This document shows, piece after piece, positions 33,652 through 42,634 of a DNA stretch of 64,000 nt (positions are counted from its first letter, which is position 1; each line of letters starts with the position of its first letter). The translations under genes and the position numbers were made by a program. Origin of the DNA: Comamonas sp. lk (GTDB lineage Bacteria > Pseudomonadota > Gammaproteobacteria > Burkholderiales > Burkholderiaceae_C); assembly GCA_945925985.1 (NCBI GenBank), contig CAMELV010000003.1, positions 1-64,000 of the forward strand. The letters run 5' to 3'. The notes beneath the pieces were generated by a model, which worked only from the letters and a program-made list of their open reading frames with translations, did no database searches and was not told where the DNA came from.

Positions 33652-34091
33652 GCTGCCAGCTCCTGCGCCGTGCGGGGCTGGAACTTGTAGGTCTGCACCT
33701 CGCGCCCCTGCACATCGCGGTAGAGTGTCTCCACCGTGAGTTCCACGGCCATGCCGATCGTCAGGCTGGCGGGCTCGCAGCCAGTGAGCATGCCCATCAC
33801 GCGCAGGCCTTCGGGCAACTCGACCGAGCCGATGGCGTAGGGCACCCAGTCCGCCATGCGGAACAAGGCGGGCGGCTGGTAGTGCTGCACGGTGTAGCTG
33901 TAAAGCGTGCCTTCGCGGCTCAGCAACACGTCCTGGGTTGCTTTCTCCAGGCACTGCGGGTTGCGGCAACTTAAGGTTTTGGGAAAGTAGTGCGTGCCGC
34001 AGCTGGCGCAGCGGGTGCCGATCAGGCGGGCGGCGCTGCCCGTTCCCTCAAACAGGCCGGCGGCGACGGGCACAAGTTCATCGGTGCGCAT
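33648..34091 (-). CDS. DUF35 zinc-ribbon/OB-fold acyl-CoA-binding protein
   Basis: 147 residues from ATG 34091. A zinc ribbon (CASCGTHYFPKTLSCRNPQC, about residues 28-47) precedes an OB-fold (LYSYTVQHYQPPALFRMADW onward, about 62-135). DUF35 proteins bind acyl-CoA and act as obligate partners of thiolase-like enzymes, for example in Ltp2 aldolase complexes and ChsH2-type hydratases. In ChsH2 the DUF35 is fused to a MaoC domain; here it is a separate protein lying between the MaoC and Ltp genes, with a four-base overlap to the latter. Confidence 0.88.
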   Translation of the reverse strand: MRTDELVPVAAGLFEGTGSAARLIGTRCASCGTHYFPKTLSCRNPQCLEKATQDVLLSREGTLYSYTVQHYQPPALFRMADWVPYAIGSVELPEGLRVMGMLTGCEPASLTIGMAVELTVETLYRDVQGREVQTYKFQPRTAQELAA

Positions 34092-34098
34092 GACAGCC

Positions 34099-34635
34099 TC
34101 AGCGCGACAAGATGTCGCGTGTTTCGCGGAAATACAGCAGGCCGCTGGCGCAGTCTTCCACTGTGATCTCGTGCCGCACGTAGCGGCGCTCGCGCTTGAC
34201 AAACTTCTCTGTGGCGCGGGCGTTGATGCGCACCCTGGCCCCGACCGGGATCGGCTCCAGGATCTCGGAGTCGTGGTAAGTGTGGATGGAGCCAATGGCA
34301 AAGGGCCTGGTGTGGTCGAACTGCACCGACAGCACAAAGTGGGACACCAGCAGCGGCGGCACGATGGCTGGCCCAAACGGTGATTCGCCCGGAATGTGCC
34401 AGGTGTTCATGCGCCAGCCTTCGTACCAGGGATTGAAGTCCTCCACCGCGTCGGCGTACAGGATGACCAATTCTGGCGTGATATGCAGCTCGCGCGACAG
34501 TACTTGCCCGACCTCGACCATGTCCCAGTAGGTCTGCGACTCGGAGGCCAGGGTGTCGACAAATTCGCGGGTCTGCTGGACCTGCACCGGGGTCATGGGG
34601 CGCAGCTCATCGGTGCGCACGTTGGGGTGGTTCAT
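34099..34635 (-). CDS. MaoC-like hydratase subunit (FAS1-like dehydratase domain)
   Basis: 178 residues forming one hotdog domain (about 30-175). The hydratase-2 motif appears as YADAVEDFNPWYEGW: Asp and Asn are kept, but the catalytic His is replaced (DFNPWY). GESPFGPAIVPPLLVSHF continues the fold. It therefore probably works as the partner of the second MaoC-like protein upstream, as in heteromeric ChsH1/ChsH2 enoyl-CoA hydratases acting on bulky substrates. Seven bases upstream of the DUF35 gene and 36 bases after its partner. Confidence 0.78.
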   Translation of the reverse strand: MNHPNVRTDELRPMTPVQVQQTREFVDTLASESQTYWDMVEVGQVLSRELHITPELVILYADAVEDFNPWYEGWRMNTWHIPGESPFGPAIVPPLLVSHFVLSVQFDHTRPFAIGSIHTYHDSEILEPIPVGARVRINARATEKFVKRERRYVRHEITVEDCASGLLYFRETRDILSR

Positions 34636-34671
34636 GGTTGCTTCCTTGTGTTGCGTGGCGTTTGGGCCGGA

Positions 34672-35118
34672 TCAGACGCCGACATCCGCTTCAACCCATC
34701 CGGTGGTCTTGATCTCGCCAGCCTCGTTGTCGGTCCAGACCTCCAGCTTGAAGCGAAAGCCCGCGCCCTTGGGCGTTTTCTCGCGCACCACGCCGTGGGT
34801 GGTGATGACCTCATTGGCATAGGTGGAGGCAACATACTTGCAGGCGATGCGCGCGCGCCGGAAGAAATTGGCGCCTAGGTAGTTGACGCACATTTCGGCG
34901 ATGTAGGCCGATGACATTTCCCCGGTCTGGATCGGCGCCTTCAGACCGGTTTGCGCGGCGTAGACGGGGTCCCAATGGTTGGGGTTGAAGCGGCCCCAGA
35001 GGCGTGAGCCCATCAACTGGATGGCGGCCTTTTTCTTGACGCCGATCAGGGTGAACCCGATGGGTGTGTCGGTGGTGATGGAAACCAGGGCTGCGCTGGC
35101 CGGCTGAGTTGGATGCAT
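34672..35118 (-). CDS. MaoC-like hydratase subunit
   Basis: 148 residues, a single hotdog domain. RLWGRFNPNHWDPVYAAQTG (about 38-57) is in the position of the hydratase motif, and PIQTGEMSSAYIAEMCVNYLG (shortened core: GEMSSAYIAE) follows where the hotdog helix ends. TYANEVITTHGVVREK forms later strands. With the FAS1-like subunit encoded next it likely forms a heteromeric enoyl-CoA hydratase feeding the aldolase encoded downstream. The acyl-CoA ligase gene ends 58 bases upstream. Confidence 0.72.
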   Translation of the reverse strand: MHPTQPASAALVSITTDTPIGFTLIGVKKKAAIQLMGSRLWGRFNPNHWDPVYAAQTGLKAPIQTGEMSSAYIAEMCVNYLGANFFRRARIACKYVASTYANEVITTHGVVREKTPKGAGFRFKLEVWTDNEAGEIKTTGWVEADVGV

Positions 35119-35176
35119 GGTCTGCCTTTGTGGGTAGGTGGAGAAGGGTTGAAAAGGAGGCTGTTTGGCCTTGCGC

Positions 35177-36919
35177 TCAAGCCAGCCCGAGCAAGGTGCT
35201 CACCTGCTGGACCAGCAAAAACTTGCGGGCCCGACCCGAGGGCGTGACCGGGATGTCTTCGGCTTTCATGAGCAGGATGTGCCGCGGCACCTTGAAGCGG
35301 GCCAGCCCCTGCGCGCAAAACGCCGTCAACTCGGCGGGCGTCACGGTGGCCTGCTCACGCAGCACGACGCAGGCCACGCCCACTTCACCCATGCGCTCGT
35401 CAGGTACCGGCACCACATGGGCCTGCCACACGGCGGGGTGGGTGGCCAGCAGGTCTTCGGCGTCCGATGGCAGCACCTGCTCACCGCCGCAGCGGTAGGA
35501 CTCCTTGCGTCGGCCGGCCAGCGTCAGGTAGCCCTCGGCGTCCATGCGCGCCAGGTCACCGGTTAGCAACCAGCCGTCGGCGGTGAAGGCTTCGGCCGTG
35601 GCCTCGGGCTTGTTGTAGTAGCCCGCCGTCACGCCCGGCCCCCGGGCCAGCAACTCGCCGATGTCGCCCAGAGCCACGTCCTGCCCGGTGTCCGGGTTGA
35701 CCACGCGGTAGACCACCAGCTTGCCGTCGGGGCCGCCGGCACCGGCTGGGCCCACGTCACGCAGCCGGCCGTTGGTGCTTAGCAGGCGGCTCATCGGGTC
35801 ATCCGGCCGGGTCACCGTGCTGGAGGCGGTCACTTCGGTCATGCCGTAGCCAGTGGTGATCTCCAGTGGCCGCAGGTGATCGACGATATCCTGCCAGATG
35901 TAGGCCGGCGAGCGACCGCCGGACGAGAGGACCGCGTGCAGCCGGTCCAGCACATAGGGGCGGGATTTGAGCTCGTCGATCAGCGCCAGCGTCATGGTGG
36001 GGATTAGCAACAGGTCGTTCACACCATGCCGCGCCACCGCTTCGAGGGTGTCAACCGCGTCGAACTTGAGCCTTGGCACGATGGCACCGCCGACGAACAG
36101 CACCGACAACAGGCCTTCGACATACCCGTACACGTGGTACATGGGCAGTGAGAACAGCACGCGGCGGCTGTCCTCAAAAGCGCGGCCCCAAGCGCTGCCA
36201 AACGCAGCGCGCAGCATCATGTCGTGGCTGAGCATGACGCCCTTGGGCGAGCCGGTCGTACCCGACGTGTAGATGATGTCGCTGTTGGAGGCCGGTCCCG
36301 GGTGGGTGATGGCCTGCCAGGGGGACGCGCCATCGCTCAAGCTGCCGAGCGCCTTGGCGCCCGCGCGCACCGCTTGGCCACTGGCCGGAAATACCACCAC
36401 CTGTTTCAGGCGCGGAAATGCCGTGCCGCCACCCTGCTCCACCCAGCCGGGCGCGAGTTCGTCCAGAAATCCCAGGTAGTCAAGGCCGCGAAAGCTGTCC
36501 ATGGTGACCAGCAACACGGCGTCGGACTGGCGCAGCACGTAGCCCAGTTCGTCGCGCCGGTTCAGGAAGTTGATCGGCACCGCCACTGCCCCGACGCGCG
36601 CGATAGCAAATTTGACGGCCACAAATTCGGGGTGGTTGGCCATCAGCATGGCCACGTGGTCGCCGGGCTGTACGCCGGCGGCCAACAGCCCGGCGGCCAG
36701 CCGCTCTGACCAGGCCTGGATGTCGCTGTAGGTCCAGGTTTGCGCGTCGGTGATCACGTAGGGACGCGATGGAAACTCGGCGGCTGCGGCGTCAAGCATC
36801 TGGTCCAGCGTGCGGGATGGCCAAGCAGGAAAGCGTCGTGCCAGTACCGCTTGGCGGTGGTTCACGGTGCCGATGGCAGGGGGTGGCGCTAGTGGGGTCT
36901 GTTCCGGTGGCATGGCCAT
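35177..36919 (-). CDS. acyl-CoA synthetase (AMP-binding)
   Basis: 580 residues of the ANL superfamily. It activates a carboxylic acid to its CoA ester via an acyl-adenylate. The P-loop is IIYTSGTTGSPKGVMLS (about 215-231), the adenine motif TTGYGMTEV is near 352, and the hinge and C-terminal region WLLTGDLARMDAEGYL is near 475. The catalytic Lys region near the C-terminus reads PSGRARKFLL. First gene of the minus-strand catabolic operon, with AAGGAG before its ATG. It faces a divergent Baeyer-Villiger monooxygenase gene across a 276-base control region. Substrate probably a cyclic or branched acid. Confidence 0.88.
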   Translation of the reverse strand: MAMPPEQTPLAPPPAIGTVNHRQAVLARRFPAWPSRTLDQMLDAAAAEFPSRPYVITDAQTWTYSDIQAWSERLAAGLLAAGVQPGDHVAMLMANHPEFVAVKFAIARVGAVAVPINFLNRRDELGYVLRQSDAVLLVTMDSFRGLDYLGFLDELAPGWVEQGGGTAFPRLKQVVVFPASGQAVRAGAKALGSLSDGASPWQAITHPGPASNSDIIYTSGTTGSPKGVMLSHDMMLRAAFGSAWGRAFEDSRRVLFSLPMYHVYGYVEGLLSVLFVGGAIVPRLKFDAVDTLEAVARHGVNDLLLIPTMTLALIDELKSRPYVLDRLHAVLSSGGRSPAYIWQDIVDHLRPLEITTGYGMTEVTASSTVTRPDDPMSRLLSTNGRLRDVGPAGAGGPDGKLVVYRVVNPDTGQDVALGDIGELLARGPGVTAGYYNKPEATAEAFTADGWLLTGDLARMDAEGYLTLAGRRKESYRCGGEQVLPSDAEDLLATHPAVWQAHVVPVPDERMGEVGVACVVLREQATVTPAELTAFCAQGLARFKVPRHILLMKAEDIPVTPSGRARKFLLVQQVSTLLGLA

Positions 36920-37195
36920 GACGTTCTCCTTGCTGTCAGTTCTCGCAGCCTGATCGAAAGTCGATATCTTACCAGCTGGTATGATTGGTTACGCAACGGA
37001 ATTTAGTGAAATAGGCATAAAAATGACAAATTAGTGCTCTTCTGGTTCACTATAGTTGAAGAAGAAATAGTATAAAAATACTCATTGGTATGATAGTATT
37101 CTTGCTAGGATATGCATCGCAGGGATCTTGCCCGGTCTGCGATGAGGCGCCGGTTTCGACGCCGGTCGTCGCGGGTTTTTTTGGAGTGTTGGTTT
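36920..37195. promoter_or_regulatory. divergent control region with TACCAGCTGGTA palindrome
   Basis: An AT-rich gap between the acyl-CoA ligase operon (leftward) and the monooxygenase operon (rightward). A perfect 12-base palindrome TACCAGCTGGTA lies at 36970-36981; reading leftward it sits between a TTGCGT and a TAAGAT element (19-base spacing). A second structured block at about 37068-37096 has AGTAT-AAAA-ATACT and a TGGTATGAT that repeats the 9 bases next to the first palindrome. The rightward gene uses GGAG before ATG 37196. One of the local TetR proteins probably binds here. Confidence 0.5.
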
Positions 37196-38842
37196 ATGAC
37201 TGATGTGGATGTGATCGTGATTGGCGCCGGCTTTGCCGGTCTGCGGGCTCTGTACACCTTGCGAAAAATGGGTAAAAAAGTGGTGGTGCTAGAAGCCAGC
37301 GCAGACATCGGCGGCGTCTGGTACCACAACGGCTATCCCGGCGCCCGCTGTGATGTGGAGAGCTATGACTACTCCTACAGTTTTTCGCCAGAGCTGGAGC
37401 AGGAGTGGCGTTGGACGGAGCGGTACGCCACGCAACCGGAAATCCTGCGCTACGTCAACCATGTGGCTGAGCGCTTCGACCTGCGCAAGCACATTGAATT
37501 TAGCACCCGCATGACGCGGGCCGCCTACGACGAGTCCGGCGCGCTCTGGGCGGTAAGCGCCGAGGACGGGCGGCAATGGTCCGGCCAGTTTTTGATGATG
37601 TGTGTGGGGCAGTTGTCGACCACTAAGCAGCCAGCCTATCCTGGACAGGATAGCTTCAAGGGTGAGGTCATTCACAGCGGGGTGTGGCCCAAGCACCCGG
37701 TCCAACTGGCGGGCAAGCGTGTGGCCATCATCGGCACCGGTTCATCAGGCATGCAGATGACGCCGGTGATCGCCAAGGAAGCTGCGCACCTGACCGTGTT
37801 CCAGCGCACCGCCAACTTCAGCATTCCCGCGGCCAACGCCCCGGTATCAGACGAGGAAGATCGGCAAGTCAAGGCCAATTACCGCGCGCGCCGCGAGCAG
37901 GCGGCCAACTCGCCGACCGGTCTGGGATTCATGCCTAACAAGAAATCCGCGCTGGAGGCCACCCCGGAAGAGCGCGAGCCAGTGTACGAGGCCGCCTGGA
38001 ACCGCCTGGGCTTCGGCTTTGCGCTGGCCTATTACGACATCCTGCTGTCCAAGCCGGCTAATGACACCGCGGCCGAATTTATCCGACGCAAGATTGGTGA
38101 GCAGATCGACGATCCGGTGCTGCGCGAGAAGCTCACGCCCAAGGGGCATGCTTTTGCCGCGCGGCGGCCGTCGGTAGACAGTGGCTACTTCAAGGCCTTC
38201 AACCGGCCCAATGTGTCGCTGGCGGATGTGCGTGAGGCGCCGATTGTCGAGTTCCTGCCGGAAGGGATCCGCACCACGGATAAGGTGCACCCGGTCGATG
38301 TGGTGATCTACGCCACCGGCTTCGACGCCTTCACCGGTTCGCTGCTCAAAGCCGACATCGTGGGTCGCGGTGGGCTCACGCTCAAGCAGAAATGGGCCGA
38401 CGGGCCGGTGACCCAACTCGGCGTGGCCGTGGCCGACTTCCCGAACCTTCTGATCGTCTGCGGGCCAGGCAGCCCATCCTTGCTCAGCAATGTGCTGCTG
38501 TCGACCGAGCAGCAGATTGAGTGGCTGGCAGGACTGATCGGCAAGATGGAGCGTGACCATCTGGTCGAACTCGAAGCCACCCCCGAGGCCGAACGCGACT
38601 GGGTCGCCCATGTCAACGAACGCGTCAAGGGCACGCTGTACCTTAGCACCGACTCGTATTACAACGGCGCTGAGGTGGCTGGCAAGCCGCGGGTGTTCAT
38701 GCCCTACTCGGGTGGCGTACGCGGCTACCGGCGCATTCTGGCGCAGTGCGCGGCCGATGGCTATGCTGGCTTCGCATTGCGGCCGGCCGCGCTGCACAGC
38801 TCGTCCCCATCTGAGCCAACCCAGCAGGCTCTGCCCGCATGA
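37196..38842 (+). CDS. type I Baeyer-Villiger flavin monooxygenase
   Basis: 548 residues from ATG 37196 (GGAG upstream). It inserts oxygen next to a ketone to give an ester or lactone using FAD and NADPH. FAD-binding GAGFAGL (10-16), the GGVWYHNGYPGARCDVES segment (about 39-56) typical of cyclohexanone/phenylacetone/steroid monooxygenases, the fingerprint FKGEVIHSGVWP (F154, G156, H160, W164, P165) and the NADPH-binding GTGSSGM are all present, followed by the conserved ATGFDAF near 380. It overlaps the SDR gene by four bases. In context it likely oxidises the ketone left after side-chain removal or formed by the SDR. Confidence 0.9.
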   Translation: MTDVDVIVIGAGFAGLRALYTLRKMGKKVVVLEASADIGGVWYHNGYPGARCDVESYDYSYSFSPELEQEWRWTERYATQPEILRYVNHVAERFDLRKHIEFSTRMTRAAYDESGALWAVSAEDGRQWSGQFLMMCVGQLSTTKQPAYPGQDSFKGEVIHSGVWPKHPVQLAGKRVAIIGTGSSGMQMTPVIAKEAAHLTVFQRTANFSIPAANAPVSDEEDRQVKANYRARREQAANSPTGLGFMPNKKSALEATPEEREPVYEAAWNRLGFGFALAYYDILLSKPANDTAAEFIRRKIGEQIDDPVLREKLTPKGHAFAARRPSVDSGYFKAFNRPNVSLADVREAPIVEFLPEGIRTTDKVHPVDVVIYATGFDAFTGSLLKADIVGRGGLTLKQKWADGPVTQLGVAVADFPNLLIVCGPGSPSLLSNVLLSTEQQIEWLAGLIGKMERDHLVELEATPEAERDWVAHVNERVKGTLYLSTDSYYNGAEVAGKPRVFMPYSGGVRGYRRILAQCAADGYAGFALRPAALHSSSPSEPTQQALPA

Positions 38843-39612
38843 AGATCGCATTTGACGACCAGGTCGCGATCGTCACCGGTGCCGGTGGTGGCATTGGCCG
38901 CGCGGTATCTCTGGCACTCGGCCGCGCCGGCGCCAAGGTGATGGCAGTTGACTTGGACGCCGTTAGCGGCGCTGAAACGGTACGCCAGCTGCAGGCCTTG
39001 GGTGTACAGGCCGGTTTTCACCAGGCCGACGTAAGCTCGGCCGAGGGCGTGGCCGCTTATGTGGCCGAGACGATGCGGCTCTGGGGTCGCATTGATGTGT
39101 TCATGAACAATGCTGCCTGGCAAGGTGCGGTGCTGCCACTGGTGGACTACCCCGACGATGTGTTCGACAAAGTCATGGCCATCAATGTCAAAGGCGTTTT
39201 TCTGGGCATGAAGCATGTGCTGCCGGTGATGCTGGCGCAGCGCCGTGGTGCGGTTGTTAATACGGCTTCGCTGGGGGCTTACATTGGCACGCGGCACCTG
39301 GGGCCCTACACGGCGAGCAAGCACGCTGTGCTGGGGCTGACCAAATCGGCAGCGCTGGAAGTGGCCCGCAAAGGCATTCGGGTCAACGCGGTTTGCCCCG
39401 GTCCGGTGGACACGCCCATGCTGCGTGATATTGAGGCGCTCCAATCACCCGATAATGCGGCGAGTCTGCGCGAACAGCGTGCGGCGATGATTCCGGATGG
39501 CCGCTATGCGACGCCGGATGAAGTCGCGAACCTGATGCTTTACCTGGTCAGCGACTTGGCCACCCACATTACCGGGCAGGGCGTGCAGATCAATGGTGGT
39601 TTTCACACCTGA
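38839..39612 (+). CDS. short-chain dehydrogenase/reductase
   Basis: 257 residues. Classical SDR: TGAGGGIGRA cofactor loop (about 13-22), FMNNAAW in the NNAG position, Ser in NTASLGAY and the catalytic YTASK (about 156-160). Asp at the end of beta-2 (MAVDLD) points to NAD(H). It probably oxidises an alcohol to the ketone substrate of the co-encoded Baeyer-Villiger enzyme. Overlaps the monooxygenase stop (ATGA); a TetR gene follows. Confidence 0.9.
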   Translation: MKIAFDDQVAIVTGAGGGIGRAVSLALGRAGAKVMAVDLDAVSGAETVRQLQALGVQAGFHQADVSSAEGVAAYVAETMRLWGRIDVFMNNAAWQGAVLPLVDYPDDVFDKVMAINVKGVFLGMKHVLPVMLAQRRGAVVNTASLGAYIGTRHLGPYTASKHAVLGLTKSAALEVARKGIRVNAVCPGPVDTPMLRDIEALQSPDNAASLREQRAAMIPDGRYATPDEVANLMLYLVSDLATHITGQGVQINGGFHT

Positions 39613-39652
39613 GTCGGGTGTGCAGCCCCGCACACATGAGATCGGCGAGACC

Positions 39653-40372
39653 ATGCGCAAACTAGCCAAAATTCCAGTTGCCACCAAGATCAAGGCTGTC
39701 GCGAGAGCAAGACGTGGTCCGCTCGGCGCCAGCCAACATGAGGACATCCGGGATGCCGTCTTGCGCCTCAAGAGCGAGCGCATTGTTGGTGCAGCTGTGG
39801 AACTGTTCTATACCCAGGGCTTCACCAACACCACACTGGAGCAGGTGGCTGACGCCATCAATGTCACTAAACCCTTCATTTATGCCCATTTCCGGTCTAA
39901 GGCCGAGTTACTGGCCGACATTTGCTCCCGTGCAATCAAAGTTGCCCACGACGCACTGAGCCGCGTCACGGCTGAGCAGGCCAGTGCCACGGTCAAGCTG
40001 GAAACCCTGGTCCGCGATTTCATGATGGCGGTGCTGGACCACCAGCCCCATGCGGTCATCTACAGCCGAGAAGAAACGCACCTCAACCCCGCAGACCGGG
40101 AGGCGATCAATGTGCTCAGACGCGAGTTTGACCGCCGCTTCGCCGCCCTGTTGCAGGAGGGCGTGGGGGCCGGTGAGTTTGTGGTCGAGGATGTGCCGCT
40201 GACGGCGCTGGCCATAGGCGGCATCGTGGGTTGGTCGCCGGTCTGGTACCGCTCTGGCGGGCGGCTGACTCAGCCCGAGGCGGCCCAGCGCATCGCGACA
40301 CTGGTGCTCGCTATGGTGCGTGCCAAAGCGCCCGTCAGTAGCGCAGACGTCCAGGCCAGATTGCCGGCCTGA
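39653..40372 (+). CDS. TetR family regulator of the catabolic locus
   Basis: 239 residues from ATG 39653; an alternative start at 39593 would overlap the SDR gene by 20 bases and no strong ribosome binding site decides between them. A basic N-terminus precedes the helix-turn-helix (LEQVADAINVTKPFIYAHF, about 62-80), and the C-terminal ligand domain is long with a typical hydrophobic helix (TALAIGGIVGWSPVWYR). Sequence style resembles acyl-CoA-responsive TetR regulators. The promoter with the GTCAAC operator lies 95 bases downstream in front of the next operon, so this protein or the second TetR at 45784 may bind it. Confidence 0.85.
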   Translation: MRKLAKIPVATKIKAVARARRGPLGASQHEDIRDAVLRLKSERIVGAAVELFYTQGFTNTTLEQVADAINVTKPFIYAHFRSKAELLADICSRAIKVAHDALSRVTAEQASATVKLETLVRDFMMAVLDHQPHAVIYSREETHLNPADREAINVLRREFDRRFAALLQEGVGAGEFVVEDVPLTALAIGGIVGWSPVWYRSGGRLTQPEAAQRIATLVLAMVRAKAPVSSADVQARLPA

Positions 40373-40464
40373 CGTCCAGACCCAGTCTGGCATGGCGCCG
40401 TCATCGCTGAGCGGTACCTAACAAAAATTTTTTTCGAAGACACAGAAAAACTTGTTCGGACATG

Positions 40465-40493
40465 TTGTCAACACTAGCGTTGACTGCTATGAT
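40465..40493 (+). promoter_or_regulatory. sigma-70 promoter with embedded GTCAAC/GTTGAC operator
   Basis: TTGTCA (40465-40470) and TATGAT (40488-40493) are spaced by exactly 17 bases, with a TG two bases before the -10 box (extended -10). The 18-base inverted repeat GTCAACACTAGCGTTGAC (40467-40484) starts in the -35 box and fills the spacer. The same dyad occurs at 46551-46568. Start of transcription would be near 40500, giving a leader of only about 14-30 bases before the dehydrogenase gene. Confidence 0.7.
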
Positions 40494-40528
40494 TTCAATA
40501 TGACTTCTACTCAGTGAGTGCAACGGCG

Positions 40529-41422
40529 ATGTCAATTCATACGGATCAATCCACGCCTGGAGTCGCACCCGCACCAGCAATCGCGGTTGTGGGTGGTGGC
40601 ACGATGGGAGTCGGCATTGCCTATGTGTACGCCGCAGCCGGCTGGACCACCTGGGTGGTCGAGCCTGATGAGGCGCGGGCTCACGCCATGTTGCTGACCA
40701 TCGCACAAACCGCCGCATCTGGGGCGCGTCGCGGCAAGCTGACGGAAGTGCAGGCTGCCCAACTGCCAAACGCCGTACAGCGCGTGGCATCTGTCGCTGA
40801 GTTGCCTATGGGCCTGGACCTGGTGGTGGAGACCGTGCCCGAGCGCCTGGCCTTGAAGCAGCAGGTTTTGACTGGCATTGAGCAGCGTTCGCCGCGCGTC
40901 ATCGCCAGCAATACCAGCGCCCTGTCGATCGATGTTCTGGCCGGCTCGCTCGAGGATCCGGGGCTGTTCCTGGGTATGCATTTCTTCAATCCGGTCTGGT
41001 CGCTGCCCATGGTGGAGCTGGTTCGGGGTAGATTGACCCGGCCTGACATCCTGGCCCTGGCGCGGGGCTTTGCCGAGGCCACCGGCAAGGTGACCATCAC
41101 CGTGCGTGATGTGCCGGGTTTTGCGACCAGCCGGCTCGACCTGATTGCATCGCTTGAAGCCATGCGCATGCTGCAGGACGGCGTGGCCAGCGCAGACGAT
41201 ATTGATCGCGCCATGGTGGTGGCGTACCGGCACCCCGTTGGCCCACTTCGGTTGAGCGATATGGTGGGCCTGGATGTCCGGCTGGACATTGCCCGCCACC
41301 TCAGTGTGGCGCTGGGGGAGCGTTATGCACCGCCGCGACTGCTCGAAGACATGGTCGCTCGCGGCGAGTTGGGGCAAAAGTCGGGCAAAGGTTTTTTTGA
41401 GTGGCCGCCTGCAGCGGCCTGA
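40529..41422 (+). CDS. 3-hydroxyacyl-CoA dehydrogenase
   Basis: 297 residues from ATG 40529; a GTG at 40514 is also possible. The NAD site is AVVGGGTMGVGIAYVYA (about 19-35), SNTSALSID (about 128) carries the catalytic Ser, and the active-site His is in GMHFFNPVWSLPMVEL (about 150). The C-terminal helical domain has RHPVGPLRLSDMVGLDV and ends QKSGKGFFEW as usual for HbdH/PaaH-type enzymes. It oxidises a 3-hydroxyacyl-CoA in beta-oxidation. First gene of an operon with acyl-CoA dehydrogenase, CoA ligase, SnoaL-like and crotonase genes, controlled by the promoter/operator just upstream. Confidence 0.9.
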   Translation: MSIHTDQSTPGVAPAPAIAVVGGGTMGVGIAYVYAAAGWTTWVVEPDEARAHAMLLTIAQTAASGARRGKLTEVQAAQLPNAVQRVASVAELPMGLDLVVETVPERLALKQQVLTGIEQRSPRVIASNTSALSIDVLAGSLEDPGLFLGMHFFNPVWSLPMVELVRGRLTRPDILALARGFAEATGKVTITVRDVPGFATSRLDLIASLEAMRMLQDGVASADDIDRAMVVAYRHPVGPLRLSDMVGLDVRLDIARHLSVALGERYAPPRLLEDMVARGELGQKSGKGFFEWPPAAA

Positions 41423-41449
41423 CTGATTTCAATTGAATGGGGTAATTTG

Positions 41450-42625
41450 ATGTCAAGTATTTTCGGTTCTGCGCTCGTCGACACGGCAGAGCATCACCCC
41501 TTGTTGCGGGACAGCGTTGGCAAACTGGTGGGCGGCTTCGGACGCCGGTATTTTCAGGAGGTCGTCAAACGTAAAGCAAAGCCCGTCGAGCTCTGGGATG
41601 CACTGGCGCAGGCCGGTTTTCTGGGTGTTCACATCTCGGAGCAATACGGCGGTGGCGGCAGTGGCCTGGCAGATTACAACGTGGTGGTCGAGGAGGCGGC
41701 TGCGCAGGGCTGTCCGATGCTGTCCCTGGTGATTGGCTCTATCTGCGCGCCCATTATCGAGCAGCATGGCAGCGAAGCGATGAAGCAGACTTGGCTGCCT
41801 GGTTTGGCCAGCGGCAAGCTCAAACTGGCCTTTGCCATTACCGAGCCCAATGCCGGTACCAACACGCATAAGGTGACAACCACCGCCACACGCAGCGGTG
41901 AGGGTTGGGCGCTCAATGGTGCCAAGTACTGGACCTCGGCGGTTGACGAGTCAGATGCCATCATGGTGGTCGCACGGGGCGAAGAGGTGGACGGGAAGGG
42001 GCGCCCCAAGTTGTCCCTGTTTATTGTGCCAGCCAAGGCGCCCGGGATCACCATGACACCCATCGAGACGGCCTTGCAAGTGCCGGAGACCCAGTTCATG
42101 CTGTTTTTTGACAATGTGGCGTTGGCTGCCGACGCCCTGGTCGGCCAGGAGGGGCAGGGCTTGCGACATGTGTTTGCCGGACTCAATCCCGAGCGGGTGT
42201 GTGCTGCCGCGATCAACAATGGCATCGCGCGCTTTGCCATCGAGAAGGGTGCTGCCTATGCCAATCAGCGCAGCGTCTGGAGTACGCCGATCGGCGCGCA
42301 CCAGGGGATTGCCCATCCACTGGCCAAGGCTTACATGGCTGTGCAGCAGGCACGTCTGATGACGGCGCGGGCGGCGCAGCTGTTTGACCTAGGTTCAGGT
42401 GATGCCGGTGAGGCGGCCAACATGGCCAAGTTCGCCGCTGCTGATGCCTCGCTCGAAGCGCTGGACCAGTCTATTCAGACCCACGGCGGCAACGGCATGG
42501 CGCTGGAGTATGGCCTAGCGGACCTGTGGTTCATTGCCCGACTGCACAAGACCGCGCCTGTCAGTCGCGAGATGATTTTGAACTTCATCGCACAACACAG
42601 CCTGGGTCTACCCAAAAGCTACTAA
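41450..42625 (+). CDS. acyl-CoA dehydrogenase
   Basis: 391 residues. FAD-dependent alpha,beta-desaturation of an acyl-CoA. AFAITEPNAGTNTHKV (about 126-141) and YWTSAVDESDAIMVVAR are the flavin-contact segments, QTHGGNGMALEYGLADLW near 350 is the C-terminal signature, and the fold starts with a helical N-domain. No membrane segment. Start at ATG 41450 with GGGG upstream; a TTG codon directly precedes it. The family normally has its catalytic Glu near the C-terminal part, and ALEYG lies where expected, but I cannot place it with certainty. Confidence 0.88.
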   Translation: MSSIFGSALVDTAEHHPLLRDSVGKLVGGFGRRYFQEVVKRKAKPVELWDALAQAGFLGVHISEQYGGGGSGLADYNVVVEEAAAQGCPMLSLVIGSICAPIIEQHGSEAMKQTWLPGLASGKLKLAFAITEPNAGTNTHKVTTTATRSGEGWALNGAKYWTSAVDESDAIMVVARGEEVDGKGRPKLSLFIVPAKAPGITMTPIETALQVPETQFMLFFDNVALAADALVGQEGQGLRHVFAGLNPERVCAAAINNGIARFAIEKGAAYANQRSVWSTPIGAHQGIAHPLAKAYMAVQQARLMTARAAQLFDLGSGDAGEAANMAKFAAADASLEALDQSIQTHGGNGMALEYGLADLWFIARLHKTAPVSREMILNFIAQHSLGLPKSY

Positions 42626-42634
42626 GGGGTCGCG

